DNA of 14,287 bases from an uncultured Anaerolineae bacterium (GCA_937893815.1 CALCSH010000053.1:1-14287); one strand, 5' to 3'. Positions 1 to 7,725 are shown, numbered from the stretch's first letter. Notes: generated by a model not told the origin, from the sequence alone. Made by a program: numbers and translations.

Positions 1-910
1 CCTGATTCAAACGCCGCACCCGCCGCTCCTGATCAACTACCAGCAAGGGAATAGGAACGGTATCAAAAACTGTTTGAAGCTCATGAGCATGGCGCTGAAG
101 TTCTTGTTCGGCGAGCTTCAACTCGGTAATATCGTTAATGAAGCCTTCAACAATCATCGGTTGCGAAGGTGCAACCTGGATACTGCGCCCTTTTTCCCAA
201 ACCCAGCGTTCTGCACCACTAGCCGTGATCAGGCGAAATACGATCTCGAATGTGCGATTCTCAACAGCCGCCGCCTGTATGCGCTCCCAGACGAATTGTC
301 GATCTTCAGGGTGAATCAATTCCGCAAAGTTGATTCGCATATCGCCAATCAAATCTTCGGAACGGTATCCGGTAAGGGCCAAACATCCTTCACTGACAAA
401 GAGCATGGTCCATTTTGTATTATTTAAACATCGATAGGCCATACCCGGTAAATTGCCCATCAATGTTGAAAGCATGCGCTGGCTCTCTCGCAAGGCCATC
501 TCCGCCCGGGCGCGCTCCTCACGCAAATCTTTTTGGGCCAAAGCTGTCTCGATAAGATGCGGCAACCGTCGAATATGTTGTGGCGATTTGATCACATAAT
601 CGGCAGCACCGCGTTTGATCGCCTCGGCGGCGATTTCTTCCGAACCGGTTCCAGTAACAATAATCACCGGCGTGCCCGGCAAGCGCTCTTGAACCGCCTC
701 CAATACTTGCAGCCCAGTAAATCCCAAAATATTAAAATCACTCAACACCAGATCATAATTTCCGGATGGCAGCAGTTGATTGAAATCATCTCGGGAGGCA
801 GCCTCAACCACTTCTACATCATCCCACGCATGGACCAAGGAATCGCGCACCAAAGCCCGGTCAAGCGGATAATCATCGACGTATAAGATGCGCAGGGGCT
901 TTCTAGTCAT
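1..910 (-). CDS. Receiver-PAS signalling protein (3' end outside window)
   Basis: Only the first 303 codons are visible; the gene runs off the left edge. Residues 1-125 form a CheY-like receiver: acidic pair D12/D13 after ILYV, phospho-acceptor D58 in DLVLSDF, T86 in IIVTGTGS, and K108 in YVIKS. A short helical linker (about 126-145) leads to a PAS domain at about 145-265, of the type with a WTMLFVSEGC core and ending in the usual DIT motif. A second PAS begins near residue 280 and is cut. Such N-terminal receivers usually sit on a sensor kinase or a diguanylate cyclase; which one applies here cannot be seen. The ATG lies 15 bases after the stop of the preceding response regulator, so the two are probably cotranscribed. 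No good Shine-Dalgarno is visible (CTAAGAT only). The receiver is probably phosphorylated by the kinase at 3985-1496; that is inference. Confidence 0.88.
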   Translation of the reverse strand, partial: MTRKPLRILYVDDYPLDRALVRDSLVHAWDDVEVVEAASRDDFNQLLPSGNYDLVLSDFNILGFTGLQVLEAVQERLPGTPVIIVTGTGSEEIAAEAIKRGAADYVIKSPQHIRRLPHLIETALAQKDLREERARAEMALRESQRMLSTLMGNLPGMAYRCLNNTKWTMLFVSEGCLALTGYRSEDLIGDMRINFAELIHPEDRQFVWERIQAAAVENRTFEIVFRLITASGAERWVWEKGRSIQVAPSQPMIVEGFINDITELKLAEQELQRHAHELQTVFDTVPIPLLVVDQERRVRRLNQ

Positions 911-925
911 ATCTTAGCTACTTTT

Positions 926-1351
926 CTATGGACGACAATTAATCGTAAGCCAATACTCGCCTATTTTTCGAACAACATCCAGAAATTCATCAAAAACAAT
1001 AGGTTTCACCAAATAACTATTTGCCCCCAAAGCGTATGACTGACGAATATCTTTTTCCACATTGGACGAAGATAATACAATCATCGGTATCAGTTTTAGG
1101 GCGGCATTCGATTTAACTTCGCGCAACACATCATGCCCACTGATTCCAGGCATCTTAAGATCCAATAAAACCAGATCTGGGAGTGGGTGCAATTCACGGT
1201 CGGTATATTGATCGTTGCCCAATAAATAATCCAAGGCACTCCTGCCATTTCGGGCCACACGAAGCTCAACCTCGGGTAATTTTAGATGAAACGCGTCCTG
1301 CGTCAGGGCGACATCCATCGGATTGTCTTCTACTAATAATACAATGCTCAT
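926..1351 (-). CDS. Single-domain response regulator, Rcp1-like
   Basis: A 141-residue protein that is all receiver domain. It opens with the MSIVLLVEDNPMD signature typical of cyanobacterial Rcp1 and related regulators. It keeps the acidic residues E8/D9, the phospho-acceptor D64 in LVLLDLKMPG, S94-S96 at the switch serine/threonine position, and K116 in YLVKP. It has no output domain, so it probably shuttles phosphoryl groups or acts by protein contact. In this family such regulators are usually encoded next to a Cph1-like PAS/GAF histidine kinase, and here one precedes it. The start at 1351 was chosen because a receiver normally begins there; an in-frame extension to 1420 has no family resemblance. 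A GGAG lies 13 bases upstream (1365-1368), which is a long spacing. The 144-base gap from the kinase gene contains a short dispersed repeat and small hairpins, so a separate promoter or processing site is possible. Confidence 0.9.
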   Translation of the reverse strand: MSIVLLVEDNPMDVALTQDAFHLKLPEVELRVARNGRSALDYLLGNDQYTDRELHPLPDLVLLDLKMPGISGHDVLREVKSNAALKLIPMIVLSSSNVEKDIRQSYALGANSYLVKPIVFDEFLDVVRKIGEYWLTINCRP

Positions 1352-1474
1352 GCTAGTTCGTTTACTCCAAACCCGGGCATTGCCAGAGTTGTAATTCTGG
1401 TAACTACTCCGCCCGCACACACTCCTTCTCGGAGTTTTCTATGCGAAAGCGCCAGTCTGAGCAGTTTTTAATTC

Positions 1475-1494
1475 TGGCTCTTTGAGACTTTGCG
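1475..1494 (+). repeat. 20-nt word shared with the element after tpiA
   Basis: The sequence TGGCTCTTTGAGACTTTGCG ends one base short of the stop codon of the histidine kinase gene (1496-1498). The exact reverse complement occurs at 7824-7843, inside a long inverted-repeat element. Twenty matching bases in two intergenic places of one 14-kb window are unlikely by chance and suggest copies of a dispersed repeat. The same spacer also has the word TAATTCTGG twice (1392-1400 and 1469-1477) and small inverted pairs, CCAGA/TCTGG at 1383-1400 and GCCAG/CTGGC at 1451-1478. Confidence 0.7.
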
Positions 1495-1495
1495 A

Positions 1496-3985
1496 CTATT
1501 CTTCTTGAATCTCCAGAGGTAGCTTTATCCAAAATGTACTTCCTTCGTTCTCCGACGAGTCGATGCCAACTTCTCCATTCATCAACACAGCCGCTTTTCG
1601 CACCAGCGCCAAACCGATCCCCGTACCGCGCACTTCATCATCGCTGTGGAGGCGTTGGAACATATCAAAGACTTTTTCCTGATATTCGGGCGAGATGCCA
1701 ACACCATTATCGCGCACCCAAATCATAGCATATTCGGTTTCGATACGATAATCCAACCAGATTTCGGGTGGGAGACCGGGTTTGTGATATTTAATCGCGT
1801 TATCGATCAGGTTTAGGAATATTTGATGAATCAGGGTTCGATCCCCATAAATCGGAGGCCACGCAACCGGCAAATGAATAATGGCTTTCGTGGCATGAAT
1901 TGAACTGTGTAAATTAGTTTGAATATCTCCCAGAATATCCGCGAAATTCAATGGCGCTCGGCGAACTGCCTTGCGTCCCATGCGAGAATAAGTCAGCAAA
2001 TCCTCGATTAATTTGGCCATTTGTTCCCCCGACTGCACCACATAATCAATATATTTCTGCCCCTCCGGATTCAAATTTTCGCGATGGCGGGAAGCCAAAA
2101 TTTGAGCAAAGCCATTGATACTACGCAGCGGGGCGCGCAAATCGTGGGAAACAGAATAGGCAAAGGATTCAAGTTCGCGGTTGGCTATCGACAACTGGTT
2201 GGCCGCCTCGCTTGCCCTGCGGCTGGCGCGCTGAAAATCACCCATCAAATTGATCATTCCTCGATTCAACTGATCGCTGGTTTCAATTCGCTCTTGTAAC
2301 TCGCTCGTGCGTTGTTCAATTAACTCTTCGAGATGATCCTGGTACCGCAAGAGCTCATTTTGCGCTTCCTTCAGATCCGTAATATTCCGGCGGATCCCCA
2401 CCGCGCCAATTACATGATCATCGCTATCACGCATGGGGGAAAGCGATGTTTGGTAATATTCAATCTCACCTTTTGTGGTGGATAGCGACCATTCAAAGAT
2501 TACCGGGTGTCCCGTCAAGGCTTTTGAATGGGCGATTTCGTGAATAGCGCCTTGTTCACCCAAAATCTCTCGGGGCGTTTTACCGAGATAATGATCTTCA
2601 GAAATACTTCCATTCTCAATCAGTTTTCCAAAGACATTTACATGCCGTCCGTCGCAATCCAATGTAAAAATTATATCGTCAATCGAATTGAGCAATGTTC
2701 GGAATTTGGCTTCGCTCTCCCTGCGCTGCTGTTCGATATTCCGACGCAAGGTGATATCGCGGACGATGACAAAAAAGAAACGCTCGCCCTTTGAATGAAT
2801 TTGCGAAATACTTAATTCGACAGGAATACGTCGGCCATCTCGGTGAATATGCAACGTTTCGAAAACAGTATTCCCGTATCGTACAAACTGATTGCATACA
2901 ATCGACCCGCGTTGTAATCTGAGTTCAGGAACATGCAAATCGGCGATATTCATTTGCAGCAGTTCTTCACGGGTGTATCCCAGCAACCCACACAGGTGCG
3001 CATTGACATCGAGCAAATTATCGTTTTCATCAACGATCTCAATTGCATCCGCGGCGTTTTCAAACAAGGCCTGATACCGCGCCTGATTATCGATCAGGTC
3101 GATCCGGACATGGCGCTGTTTGATCCCCTCAGCCAGGGTATTGGCAATCGATTGTAGAAAATTTACCTCATAGTCGTCAAACCGTCGCATGGTTTTCGTA
3201 TGTACGCCAAATACTCCATAGGGCGATTTCTTCTCCCCAACAATTACGCTCATCCCACTGACGACATGATGTTCCTTAAGAATAGACGGCTCAGTGAAAC
3301 GATCTTCCAGACTGAAGTCATCCACAACTACCGGCTGATCGGTGAGCAACGTATAACCCGCCTGCGAATCATCGCCTATATTCACTCTAGCATGGCCCAC
3401 CATTCCGTCTTGCCAACCCACGCCAGCTATCAGCAATAAATGATCTCGTCCGCGGGAAAGTTGTAAATATTTGCAATAATCCACCGACAATGCGCGGCTG
3501 ACAATATGTACCGCTTCATCCAGCAAATCTGGCAACGACACATCAGTCAACGCAAATTGACCAAATCGGGCCAGTATCTCCTGAAGGCGGCCATAGTCGC
3601 GCAAATCATCGGTGGCTTCAATCCTTGATGTAATATCAATCAGACTGCCCTCATAGTAGATCACTTTACCGGCTTCATCTACTATCTGATAAGCGCTATC
3701 CTGAACCCAAATTATCTCGCCATTTTTACGGAACAATCGAAATTCTCCCTGAGAGAGAAATCCATTTTCTAGTAGTTTTTTACGAAAAAAACGCCGGTCA
3801 TCCAAATTTACGTACAAGGCATCAACATCGATGGCTAATAGCTCATCCATGCTCTCATGCCCCACCAACGAAAGCATCGCCAGGTTGGCATCGATTAGTT
3901 CCCCCTGAGGGGTTGTGCGGTATAACGCGATCGGGATATTCAAAAATAGGTCTTTGTAATCGCGATCGATTTTGGGGTTCGGCAT
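1496..3985 (-). CDS. PAS-GAF-PAS-PAS sensor histidine kinase
   Basis: An 829-residue cytoplasmic-looking sensor kinase; no signal peptide or transmembrane segment is visible. Approximate domain order: PAS (13-121), GAF (140-285), PAS (300-415), PAS (425-540), a Glu/Gln/Arg-rich coiled coil (540-605), HisKA (605-672) and HATPase (710-825). The H-box is SFAYSVSHDLRAPL with phospho-acceptor H614. The N-box IFLNLIDNAIKYH, the G1 box VRDNGVGI, the F-box MFQRLH and the G2 box GTGIGLALV are all intact, so it should be active. The H-box is of the Cph1-like type that partners Rcp1 regulators, and one follows directly. No phytochrome PHY domain is seen, so the signal is unknown; PAS and GAF may bind a small molecule, haem or flavin. 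The ATG at 3985 was chosen over an upstream in-frame TTG (4012) because TGAGGAA (3992-3998) sits six bases before it. The gene begins 35 bases after queA ends, on the same strand. Confidence 0.93.
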   Translation of the reverse strand: MPNPKIDRDYKDLFLNIPIALYRTTPQGELIDANLAMLSLVGHESMDELLAIDVDALYVNLDDRRFFRKKLLENGFLSQGEFRLFRKNGEIIWVQDSAYQIVDEAGKVIYYEGSLIDITSRIEATDDLRDYGRLQEILARFGQFALTDVSLPDLLDEAVHIVSRALSVDYCKYLQLSRGRDHLLLIAGVGWQDGMVGHARVNIGDDSQAGYTLLTDQPVVVDDFSLEDRFTEPSILKEHHVVSGMSVIVGEKKSPYGVFGVHTKTMRRFDDYEVNFLQSIANTLAEGIKQRHVRIDLIDNQARYQALFENAADAIEIVDENDNLLDVNAHLCGLLGYTREELLQMNIADLHVPELRLQRGSIVCNQFVRYGNTVFETLHIHRDGRRIPVELSISQIHSKGERFFFVIVRDITLRRNIEQQRRESEAKFRTLLNSIDDIIFTLDCDGRHVNVFGKLIENGSISEDHYLGKTPREILGEQGAIHEIAHSKALTGHPVIFEWSLSTTKGEIEYYQTSLSPMRDSDDHVIGAVGIRRNITDLKEAQNELLRYQDHLEELIEQRTSELQERIETSDQLNRGMINLMGDFQRASRRASEAANQLSIANRELESFAYSVSHDLRAPLRSINGFAQILASRHRENLNPEGQKYIDYVVQSGEQMAKLIEDLLTYSRMGRKAVRRAPLNFADILGDIQTNLHSSIHATKAIIHLPVAWPPIYGDRTLIHQIFLNLIDNAIKYHKPGLPPEIWLDYRIETEYAMIWVRDNGVGISPEYQEKVFDMFQRLHSDDEVRGTGIGLALVRKAAVLMNGEVGIDSSENEGSTFWIKLPLEIQEE

Positions 3986-3991
3986 CGTTCG

Positions 3992-3998
3992 TTCCTCA
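3992..3998 (-). promoter_or_regulatory. Shine-Dalgarno fixing the histidine kinase start
   Basis: On the minus strand TGAGGAA is followed by six bases and then the ATG at 3985. It lies downstream of the alternative TTG codon at 4012 and would be inside the coding region if that codon were used. This supports the shorter 829-residue protein. Confidence 0.65.
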
Positions 3999-4020
3999 GG
4001 AAATTGACTCAACGCATACG

Positions 4021-5046
4021 CTACCCGATAAGCAGCATGGCATCCCCAAATGAATAAAAGCGGTACCCTTGTTGCTTGGCAACCGCATAGGCCTTTAACA
4101 CGCGCTCCCGACCTGCAAATGCGCTAATCATCATCAGCAGTGTGGAACGTGGCAAATGAAAATTCGTTATCATGGCATCGACAATCTGGAAAGAATATCC
4201 CGGCAATATGAATAAATCGGTGGGGCCTTCATAGGGCAGGATAATTTCATCGGCTGAAGCATTGCGCGCGGCTGATTCGAGTGTACGCGCGCTGGTGGTG
4301 CCCACCGCGATCACGCGTCCTCCGGCGTGGCGCGCCGCTCTCACAGCTTGTGCTGTCTCCACGGGGAGTTGACACCACTCACTATGAATCTGGTGCTGGC
4401 GCGGGTCGTCCTCATGCACCGGGGCAAAGGTATCCAGGCCAACATGCAGTGTGACAGTAGCAAAGTTCACTCCCTGCGCCCGCAGGGAATCCATCAACCC
4501 GGTTGTGAAATGCAACCCCGCAGTGGGGGCCGCGGCGCTCCCCGGCTCCTGATTGTAGACCGTCTGATAACGTTCCGGGTCTGCTAAATGTTCATGAATA
4601 TACGGTGGCAGCGGTATGTGCCCAATGGAGTCAAGATAGGCGCTCAACGGTTCATCGAAGCGCACCAGCCGCCGCGGGCCACCGAGATCCGCCAGTACTT
4701 CGGCCTGCGGACCCCCTTCCAGTTGCACGCGTCGCCCCGGGCGAAGGCCTTTCCCCCCACCGAGAACTTCCCAAACTTGCGCCGCCTCCCTTCGTAGCAA
4801 GAGTAATTCCACGCGCCCTCCGCTGGGGATTTTATGTCCAAAGAGCCGCGCCGCGATCACGCGCGTTTGATTGATGACAAGTAAATCGTTCGGGCGCAGC
4901 CACCCACCCACATCACGAAAAATGGCGTGTTCCAACATCGCGTCAGCGCGATGCATCACCAGCAAACGCGAACGATCCCGCGGCTCCACGGGCGTTTGGG
5001 CAATAAATTCTTCGGGCAATTCGTAATCAAAATCGCTGGTTTTCAT
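4021..5046 (-). CDS. queA: tRNA preQ1(34) S-adenosylmethionine ribosyltransferase-isomerase
   Basis: QueA transfers and isomerises the ribosyl part of S-adenosylmethionine onto 7-aminomethyl-7-deazaguanine at tRNA position 34, giving epoxyqueuosine in the queuosine pathway. The 341 residues match the usual length of about 340-356. Family blocks are in order: the N-terminal SDFDYELPEEFIAQTP with PRDRSRLLV, LLVINQTRVIAARL (55-68), GHIPLPPYI (142-150), AAAPTAGLHFT (171-181), VTLHVGLDTFAPV (198-210), IHSEWCQL (220-227), VGTTSARTLES (248-258), and the C-terminal MITNFHLPRSTLLMMISAFAG (292-312). The start codon overlaps the ruvB stop in ATGA, and there is no separate Shine-Dalgarno, so translation is probably coupled. 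ruvB and queA often share an operon in bacteria, frequently followed by tgt. Here tgt is absent and a histidine kinase follows instead. Confidence 0.97.
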   Translation of the reverse strand: MKTSDFDYELPEEFIAQTPVEPRDRSRLLVMHRADAMLEHAIFRDVGGWLRPNDLLVINQTRVIAARLFGHKIPSGGRVELLLLRREAAQVWEVLGGGKGLRPGRRVQLEGGPQAEVLADLGGPRRLVRFDEPLSAYLDSIGHIPLPPYIHEHLADPERYQTVYNQEPGSAAAPTAGLHFTTGLMDSLRAQGVNFATVTLHVGLDTFAPVHEDDPRQHQIHSEWCQLPVETAQAVRAARHAGGRVIAVGTTSARTLESAARNASADEIILPYEGPTDLFILPGYSFQIVDAMITNFHLPRSTLLMMISAFAGRERVLKAYAVAKQQGYRFYSFGDAMLLIG

Positions 5047-6071
5047 AGAAGTTGTGGCTGCTGGGCTGTGCGCGGCGGTTGCAAACCCAGGTGTTCGTAA
5101 GCCGCCGGAGTAGCCATGCGGCCTTGCGATGTGCGCTCTAAAAAGCCCAACTGCATCAGGTAGGGTTCAACCACATCCATAATTGTGTCGGCCTCTTCAC
5201 TGATCGAGGCAGCGATGGTCGAAAGGCCGACGGGGCCACCGGCATATTTTTCGATGACTGCGCGCAGCACGCGGCGATCCATTTCGTCGAGGCCGCGGTC
5301 GTCCACATTTAGCAAATCCAGCGCTTGAGAAGCGATATCACGGGTAATGATGCCATCGGCGCGGACCTGAGCGAAATCGCGCACCCGGCGCAGTAAACGC
5401 AAGGCCACGCGCGGCGTGCCACGCGCCCGCATTCCGATGGCTGTAATACCATCGGCTTCCGCAGTCACTTCCAGCTTGGCGGCAGCGCGCGCAATAATTT
5501 CCTTCATTGCCGGAAGCTGATAATAATCGAGGCGATAGGTCGCGCCAAAGCGCGCCCGCAACGGCGCTGTGACCAAAGCCAACCGCGTGGTTGCACCTAC
5601 CACAGTAAAACGTGGCAGTTTCAGGCGCACCGAGCGCGCCGATGGCCCTTTGCCAATCACAATATCCAACGCGTAATCTTCCATCGCCGGATAGAGTACT
5701 TCTTCGACCACGCGTCCCAACCGATGTATTTCATCAATGAAAAGAATATCACTGGCGCGCAAATTGGTGAGAATAGCCGCCAAATCACCGGCGCGCTCAA
5801 TCGCCGGGCCAGCCGTCACTTTGATATTGACACCCATTTCATTCGCTAAAATATGCGCCAGGGTGGTTTTCCCTAACCCGGGTGGGCCATAAAACAGCAC
5901 ATGATCTAGGGATTCGCTGCGCTGCTTGGCCGCCGCGATCAAAATTCGCAGGTTTTCCTTAATGAGGTGCTGCCCAATGAGATCTTCCAGCCCTGTTGGG
6001 CGCAACGCATAATCCAGGCGATCGCCCGGCTTCGGTTGGGGATCAATGACACGCTTTTCAGAATCAGTCAT
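5043..6071 (-). CDS. ruvB: Holliday junction branch migration ATPase RuvB
   Basis: RuvB is the hexameric AAA+ motor that, with RuvA, drives branch migration of Holliday junctions in recombinational repair. The 342-residue protein has the whole family signature: N-terminal LRPTGLEDLIGQ, Walker A GPPGLGKTT (K68), Walker B ILFIDEIHRL (D113/E114), sensor 1 GATTR (159-163), PLRARFG (170-176) carrying the arginine finger, and sensor 2 in RGTPRVALRLLRR. The C-terminal winged-helix part includes GLSTIAASISEEADTIMDVVEPYL. The start MTDSEKRV at 6071 was chosen because RuvB normally begins about 20 residues before LRPTGL. An open frame continues 83 codons upstream to 6320, but it crosses the upp promoter side and looks non-coding. 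A perfect TATAAT lies seven bases before the ATG, so the message may be leaderless. ruvA is not in the window. Confidence 0.97.
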   Translation of the reverse strand: MTDSEKRVIDPQPKPGDRLDYALRPTGLEDLIGQHLIKENLRILIAAAKQRSESLDHVLFYGPPGLGKTTLAHILANEMGVNIKVTAGPAIERAGDLAAILTNLRASDILFIDEIHRLGRVVEEVLYPAMEDYALDIVIGKGPSARSVRLKLPRFTVVGATTRLALVTAPLRARFGATYRLDYYQLPAMKEIIARAAAKLEVTAEADGITAIGMRARGTPRVALRLLRRVRDFAQVRADGIITRDIASQALDLLNVDDRGLDEMDRRVLRAVIEKYAGGPVGLSTIAASISEEADTIMDVVEPYLMQLGFLERTSQGRMATPAAYEHLGLQPPRTAQQPQLL

Positions 6072-6078
6072 GCAAGCT

Positions 6079-6084
6079 ATTATA
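6079..6084 (-). promoter_or_regulatory. Probable -10 box of the ruvB-queA operon
   Basis: On the minus strand a perfect TATAAT ends seven bases before the ruvB ATG. Transcription would then start at about 6072, leaving essentially no 5' leader. No good -35 hexamer is visible at 16-18 bases; TTGCGT is present but only 11 bases away. The site is flanked by palindromes, GTACGTAC (6090-6097) and CGAAATATTTCG (6107-6118), which could be operators. Confidence 0.5.
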
Positions 6085-6118
6085 CAATAGTACGTACGCA
6101 ATCCGGCGAAATATTTCG
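6082..6118. promoter_or_regulatory. Palindromes overlapping the ruvB promoter (possible operator)
   Basis: This is a compact cluster of symmetrical words just upstream of ruvB. On the minus strand GTACTATTGTAT (6093-6082) overlaps the -10 box and resembles, with mismatches, the GTAC-N4-GTWC layout described for cyanobacterial LexA boxes. GTACGTAC (6090-6097) is a perfect 8-bp palindrome. CGAAATATTTCG (6107-6118) is a perfect 12-bp palindrome. ruvB is commonly under SOS control, so a LexA-type operator is plausible, but no motif here matches a known consensus exactly. Confidence 0.3.
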
Positions 6119-6321
6119 AGGGTCGCCAAGAATCCTCGTGGTCGTTGTCCAGATGTAGAAGTATACAAAAAGTAAGCTGGGCAGCTCCACGGCCTTTATC
6201 CAACGGCGAACGGAAAACCCATCTTTCAGAACTGCTCCGATATACTGGCAACATGGCAGTAAAATAGGATTGCGAAAAACAGCTTCTAACTACCGCAATA
6301 TTTGATGGATCAAGCACCATT

Positions 6322-6326
6322 GGAGG
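6322..6326 (+). promoter_or_regulatory. Shine-Dalgarno fixing the upp start
   Basis: GGAGG is followed by five bases and the ATG at 6332. The in-frame TTG at 6302 lies upstream of it and is therefore unlikely to be the start. The stretch 6120-6321 before it holds only weak -10 candidates (TATACT at 6241-6246, TAAAAT at 6260-6265) without convincing -35 partners. Confidence 0.75.
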
Positions 6327-6331
6327 ATATT

Positions 6332-6958
6332 ATGTCGAATGTTTTTGAATCACAACACCCCCTGGTAGCCCACAAAATCACCCGCATGAGAGACAGCGCC
6401 ACACTTTCGAAAAAATTTCGCGAATTGGTGCGCGAGGTTTCCGCACTGATGGCCTATGAAGCAACCGCCGATCTGCAAATTGCCCCGCGCGAGGTGCAAA
6501 CCCCGCTGGCGATTGCTCCGGGCTACGATCTCAAGGAGCCAATTGGCCTGGTTCCGATTCTGCGGGCTGGCCTGGGTATGGTAGAAGGTGTTTGGGAATT
6601 GATGCCCAGTGCCGAAGTGTGGCATATCGGCTTGTATCGGGATGAACGCACCCTCAAGCCGGTGGCTTATTACAATAAACTACCGATTGCCCCCACGGTT
6701 TCAGTGTGTTTAATTCTGGATCCGATGCTGGCAACCGGCGGGTCGGCGATTGCCACGGTGGATATTCTCAAAAAATGGGGCGTGGGCCGGATTAAATTTG
6801 TGGGGATTCTGGCAGCCCCGGAGGGGGTGGCTGCCTTGCAACAGGCACACCCCGATGTTCCGATCCATATCGCCGCCATTGACGATCATCTCAACGAACA
6901 CGGTTATATTGTCCCCGGTTTGGGCGACGCAGGCGATCGTCAATTTGGAACAGGGTAA
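6332..6958 (+). CDS. upp: Uracil phosphoribosyltransferase
   Basis: Upp salvages uracil with 5-phosphoribosyl-1-pyrophosphate (PRPP) to make UMP. The 208 residues match the usual length of about 208-209. Visible family signatures are the N-terminal HPLVAHKITRMRD, AYEATADL (41-48), the PILRAGLGM loop (75-83), the PRPP-binding DPMLATGGS (130-138), and the uracil-binding C-terminus GYIVPGLGDAGDRQFGT. It is the only plus-strand gene in the window. It is divergent from ruvB across 260 bases and converges on the membrane metallopeptidase gene with only two bases between the two stop codons, so no terminator separates them. No neighbouring permease or pyrimidine regulator is present. Confidence 0.97.
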   Translation: MSNVFESQHPLVAHKITRMRDSATLSKKFRELVREVSALMAYEATADLQIAPREVQTPLAIAPGYDLKEPIGLVPILRAGLGMVEGVWELMPSAEVWHIGLYRDERTLKPVAYYNKLPIAPTVSVCLILDPMLATGGSAIATVDILKKWGVGRIKFVGILAAPEGVAALQQAHPDVPIHIAAIDDHLNEHGYIVPGLGDAGDRQFGTG

Positions 6959-6960
6959 TC

Positions 6961-7725
6961 TCATACCACGTCCAACCCAAAAATGCGGCTCAACAGTCGG
7001 CGCAGCGCGTATACTGGCACCAAGACGACAAAATGAATCGCCCCGCTGATGCCAAAAACCACCGCCACGGCACGTAGGGCGCCATTGAAGCCCGGTGCCA
7101 AATTCATAAGCATCCACGGGCCAGCACCAACGAGTAACGCTAACCCGGAGACCACAATCAACACGAGCACCAATCCTGGCCAGGCCCGTCGGTCTGCCGA
7201 CGACGGCAACATCGTACTGCTGACGGCCAGAGTCAGATAAAACCAAAGCCAAAAATCAGGTTGAGCAAAGAGCGCTAAAACTGCATCCACCAGAAGAGTG
7301 ACGGAAAAATCGCCCCACAAAGAGAGCAGCCCCAGGCGCTGGCTCCCGGCATAGGCCACAAATACGCCCCCGGCGAGTAATGGAGCCGCCCCAATGAGGG
7401 CATCGCGTAGAAAATCACTGGGGTCTGTCTCGACATAGCCCATCAGCAAGCGCCCATCCCCCAGGGAACGAGGCACTAGCGAAAATTTTCCCGTGCGCAC
7501 ACGCAAGACCTTCGCCATCACAAAATGGGAGAGTTCGTGCAACAGCACACCGGGAAATAATATCAACGAGAACAGCGCGATGGAAATATCCGCCCGGCGC
7601 GTGAGCAATAAAAAGACGGCCTGCAATTCCCGGTGCAGCGCTCGCTGAAAAAAGATCAGCGGCAGCAACGCCACCAGAAGCCACGGCAGGCCGTCGAGCG
7701 TTTGCCAGAGTTCGGCTACGTTCAT
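6961..7725 (-). CDS. Membrane-embedded HExxH metallopeptidase-like protein (M50-like)
   Basis: A 254-residue, strongly hydrophobic protein with about six possible membrane segments (roughly 13-27, 47-68, 109-127, 140-172, 182-200 and 216-240). The second contains LLHELSHFVMAK: H63, E64 and H67 form the HExxH zinc motif within a membrane helix, as in site-2-protease (M50) intramembrane proteases. The usual second M50 motif, N-x-x-P-x-x-x-L-D-G, is not present; MLPSSAD (172-178) may take its place, with D178 as third zinc ligand. That assignment is inference. Substrate and role are unknown. The start MNVAELW at 7725 was preferred over an upstream extension to 7836 because the extension runs through the repeat element. 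No Shine-Dalgarno is visible. CATAAT at 7749-7754 on the minus strand could be a -10 box. Its neighbours give no functional hint. Confidence 0.75.
   Translation of the reverse strand: MNVAELWQTLDGLPWLLVALLPLIFFQRALHRELQAVFLLLTRRADISIALFSLILFPGVLLHELSHFVMAKVLRVRTGKFSLVPRSLGDGRLLMGYVETDPSDFLRDALIGAAPLLAGGVFVAYAGSQRLGLLSLWGDFSVTLLVDAVLALFAQPDFWLWFYLTLAVSSTMLPSSADRRAWPGLVLVLIVVSGLALLVGAGPWMLMNLAPGFNGALRAVAVVFGISGAIHFVVLVPVYALRRLLSRIFGLDVV

Noticed and set aside
1352..1420. 23-codon extension of the Rcp1-like regulator
   Set aside because: Receivers of this family start at MSIVLLVEDN; the extension runs through a spacer with repeats and no ribosome binding site.
1496..3985. Bacteriophytochrome identity for the sensor kinase
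   Set aside because: The H-box and Rcp1-like neighbour suggest it, but no PHY domain or clear bilin-binding arrangement is visible; only one general GAF is seen.
4010..4012. TTG start for the histidine kinase
   Set aside because: The good Shine-Dalgarno TGAGGAA lies after this codon and directly before the ATG at 3985.
6072..6320. 83-codon N-terminal extension of ruvB
   Set aside because: It has no resemblance to RuvB, crosses the promoter region and the upp leader side, and the family start is clear at 6071.
6702..7252. Minus-strand 180-codon frame across the upp-metallopeptidase junction
   Set aside because: It overlaps the ends of two better-supported genes, in another frame of one and antisense to the other, and has a Cys/Trp/Arg-rich composition typical of a shadow frame.
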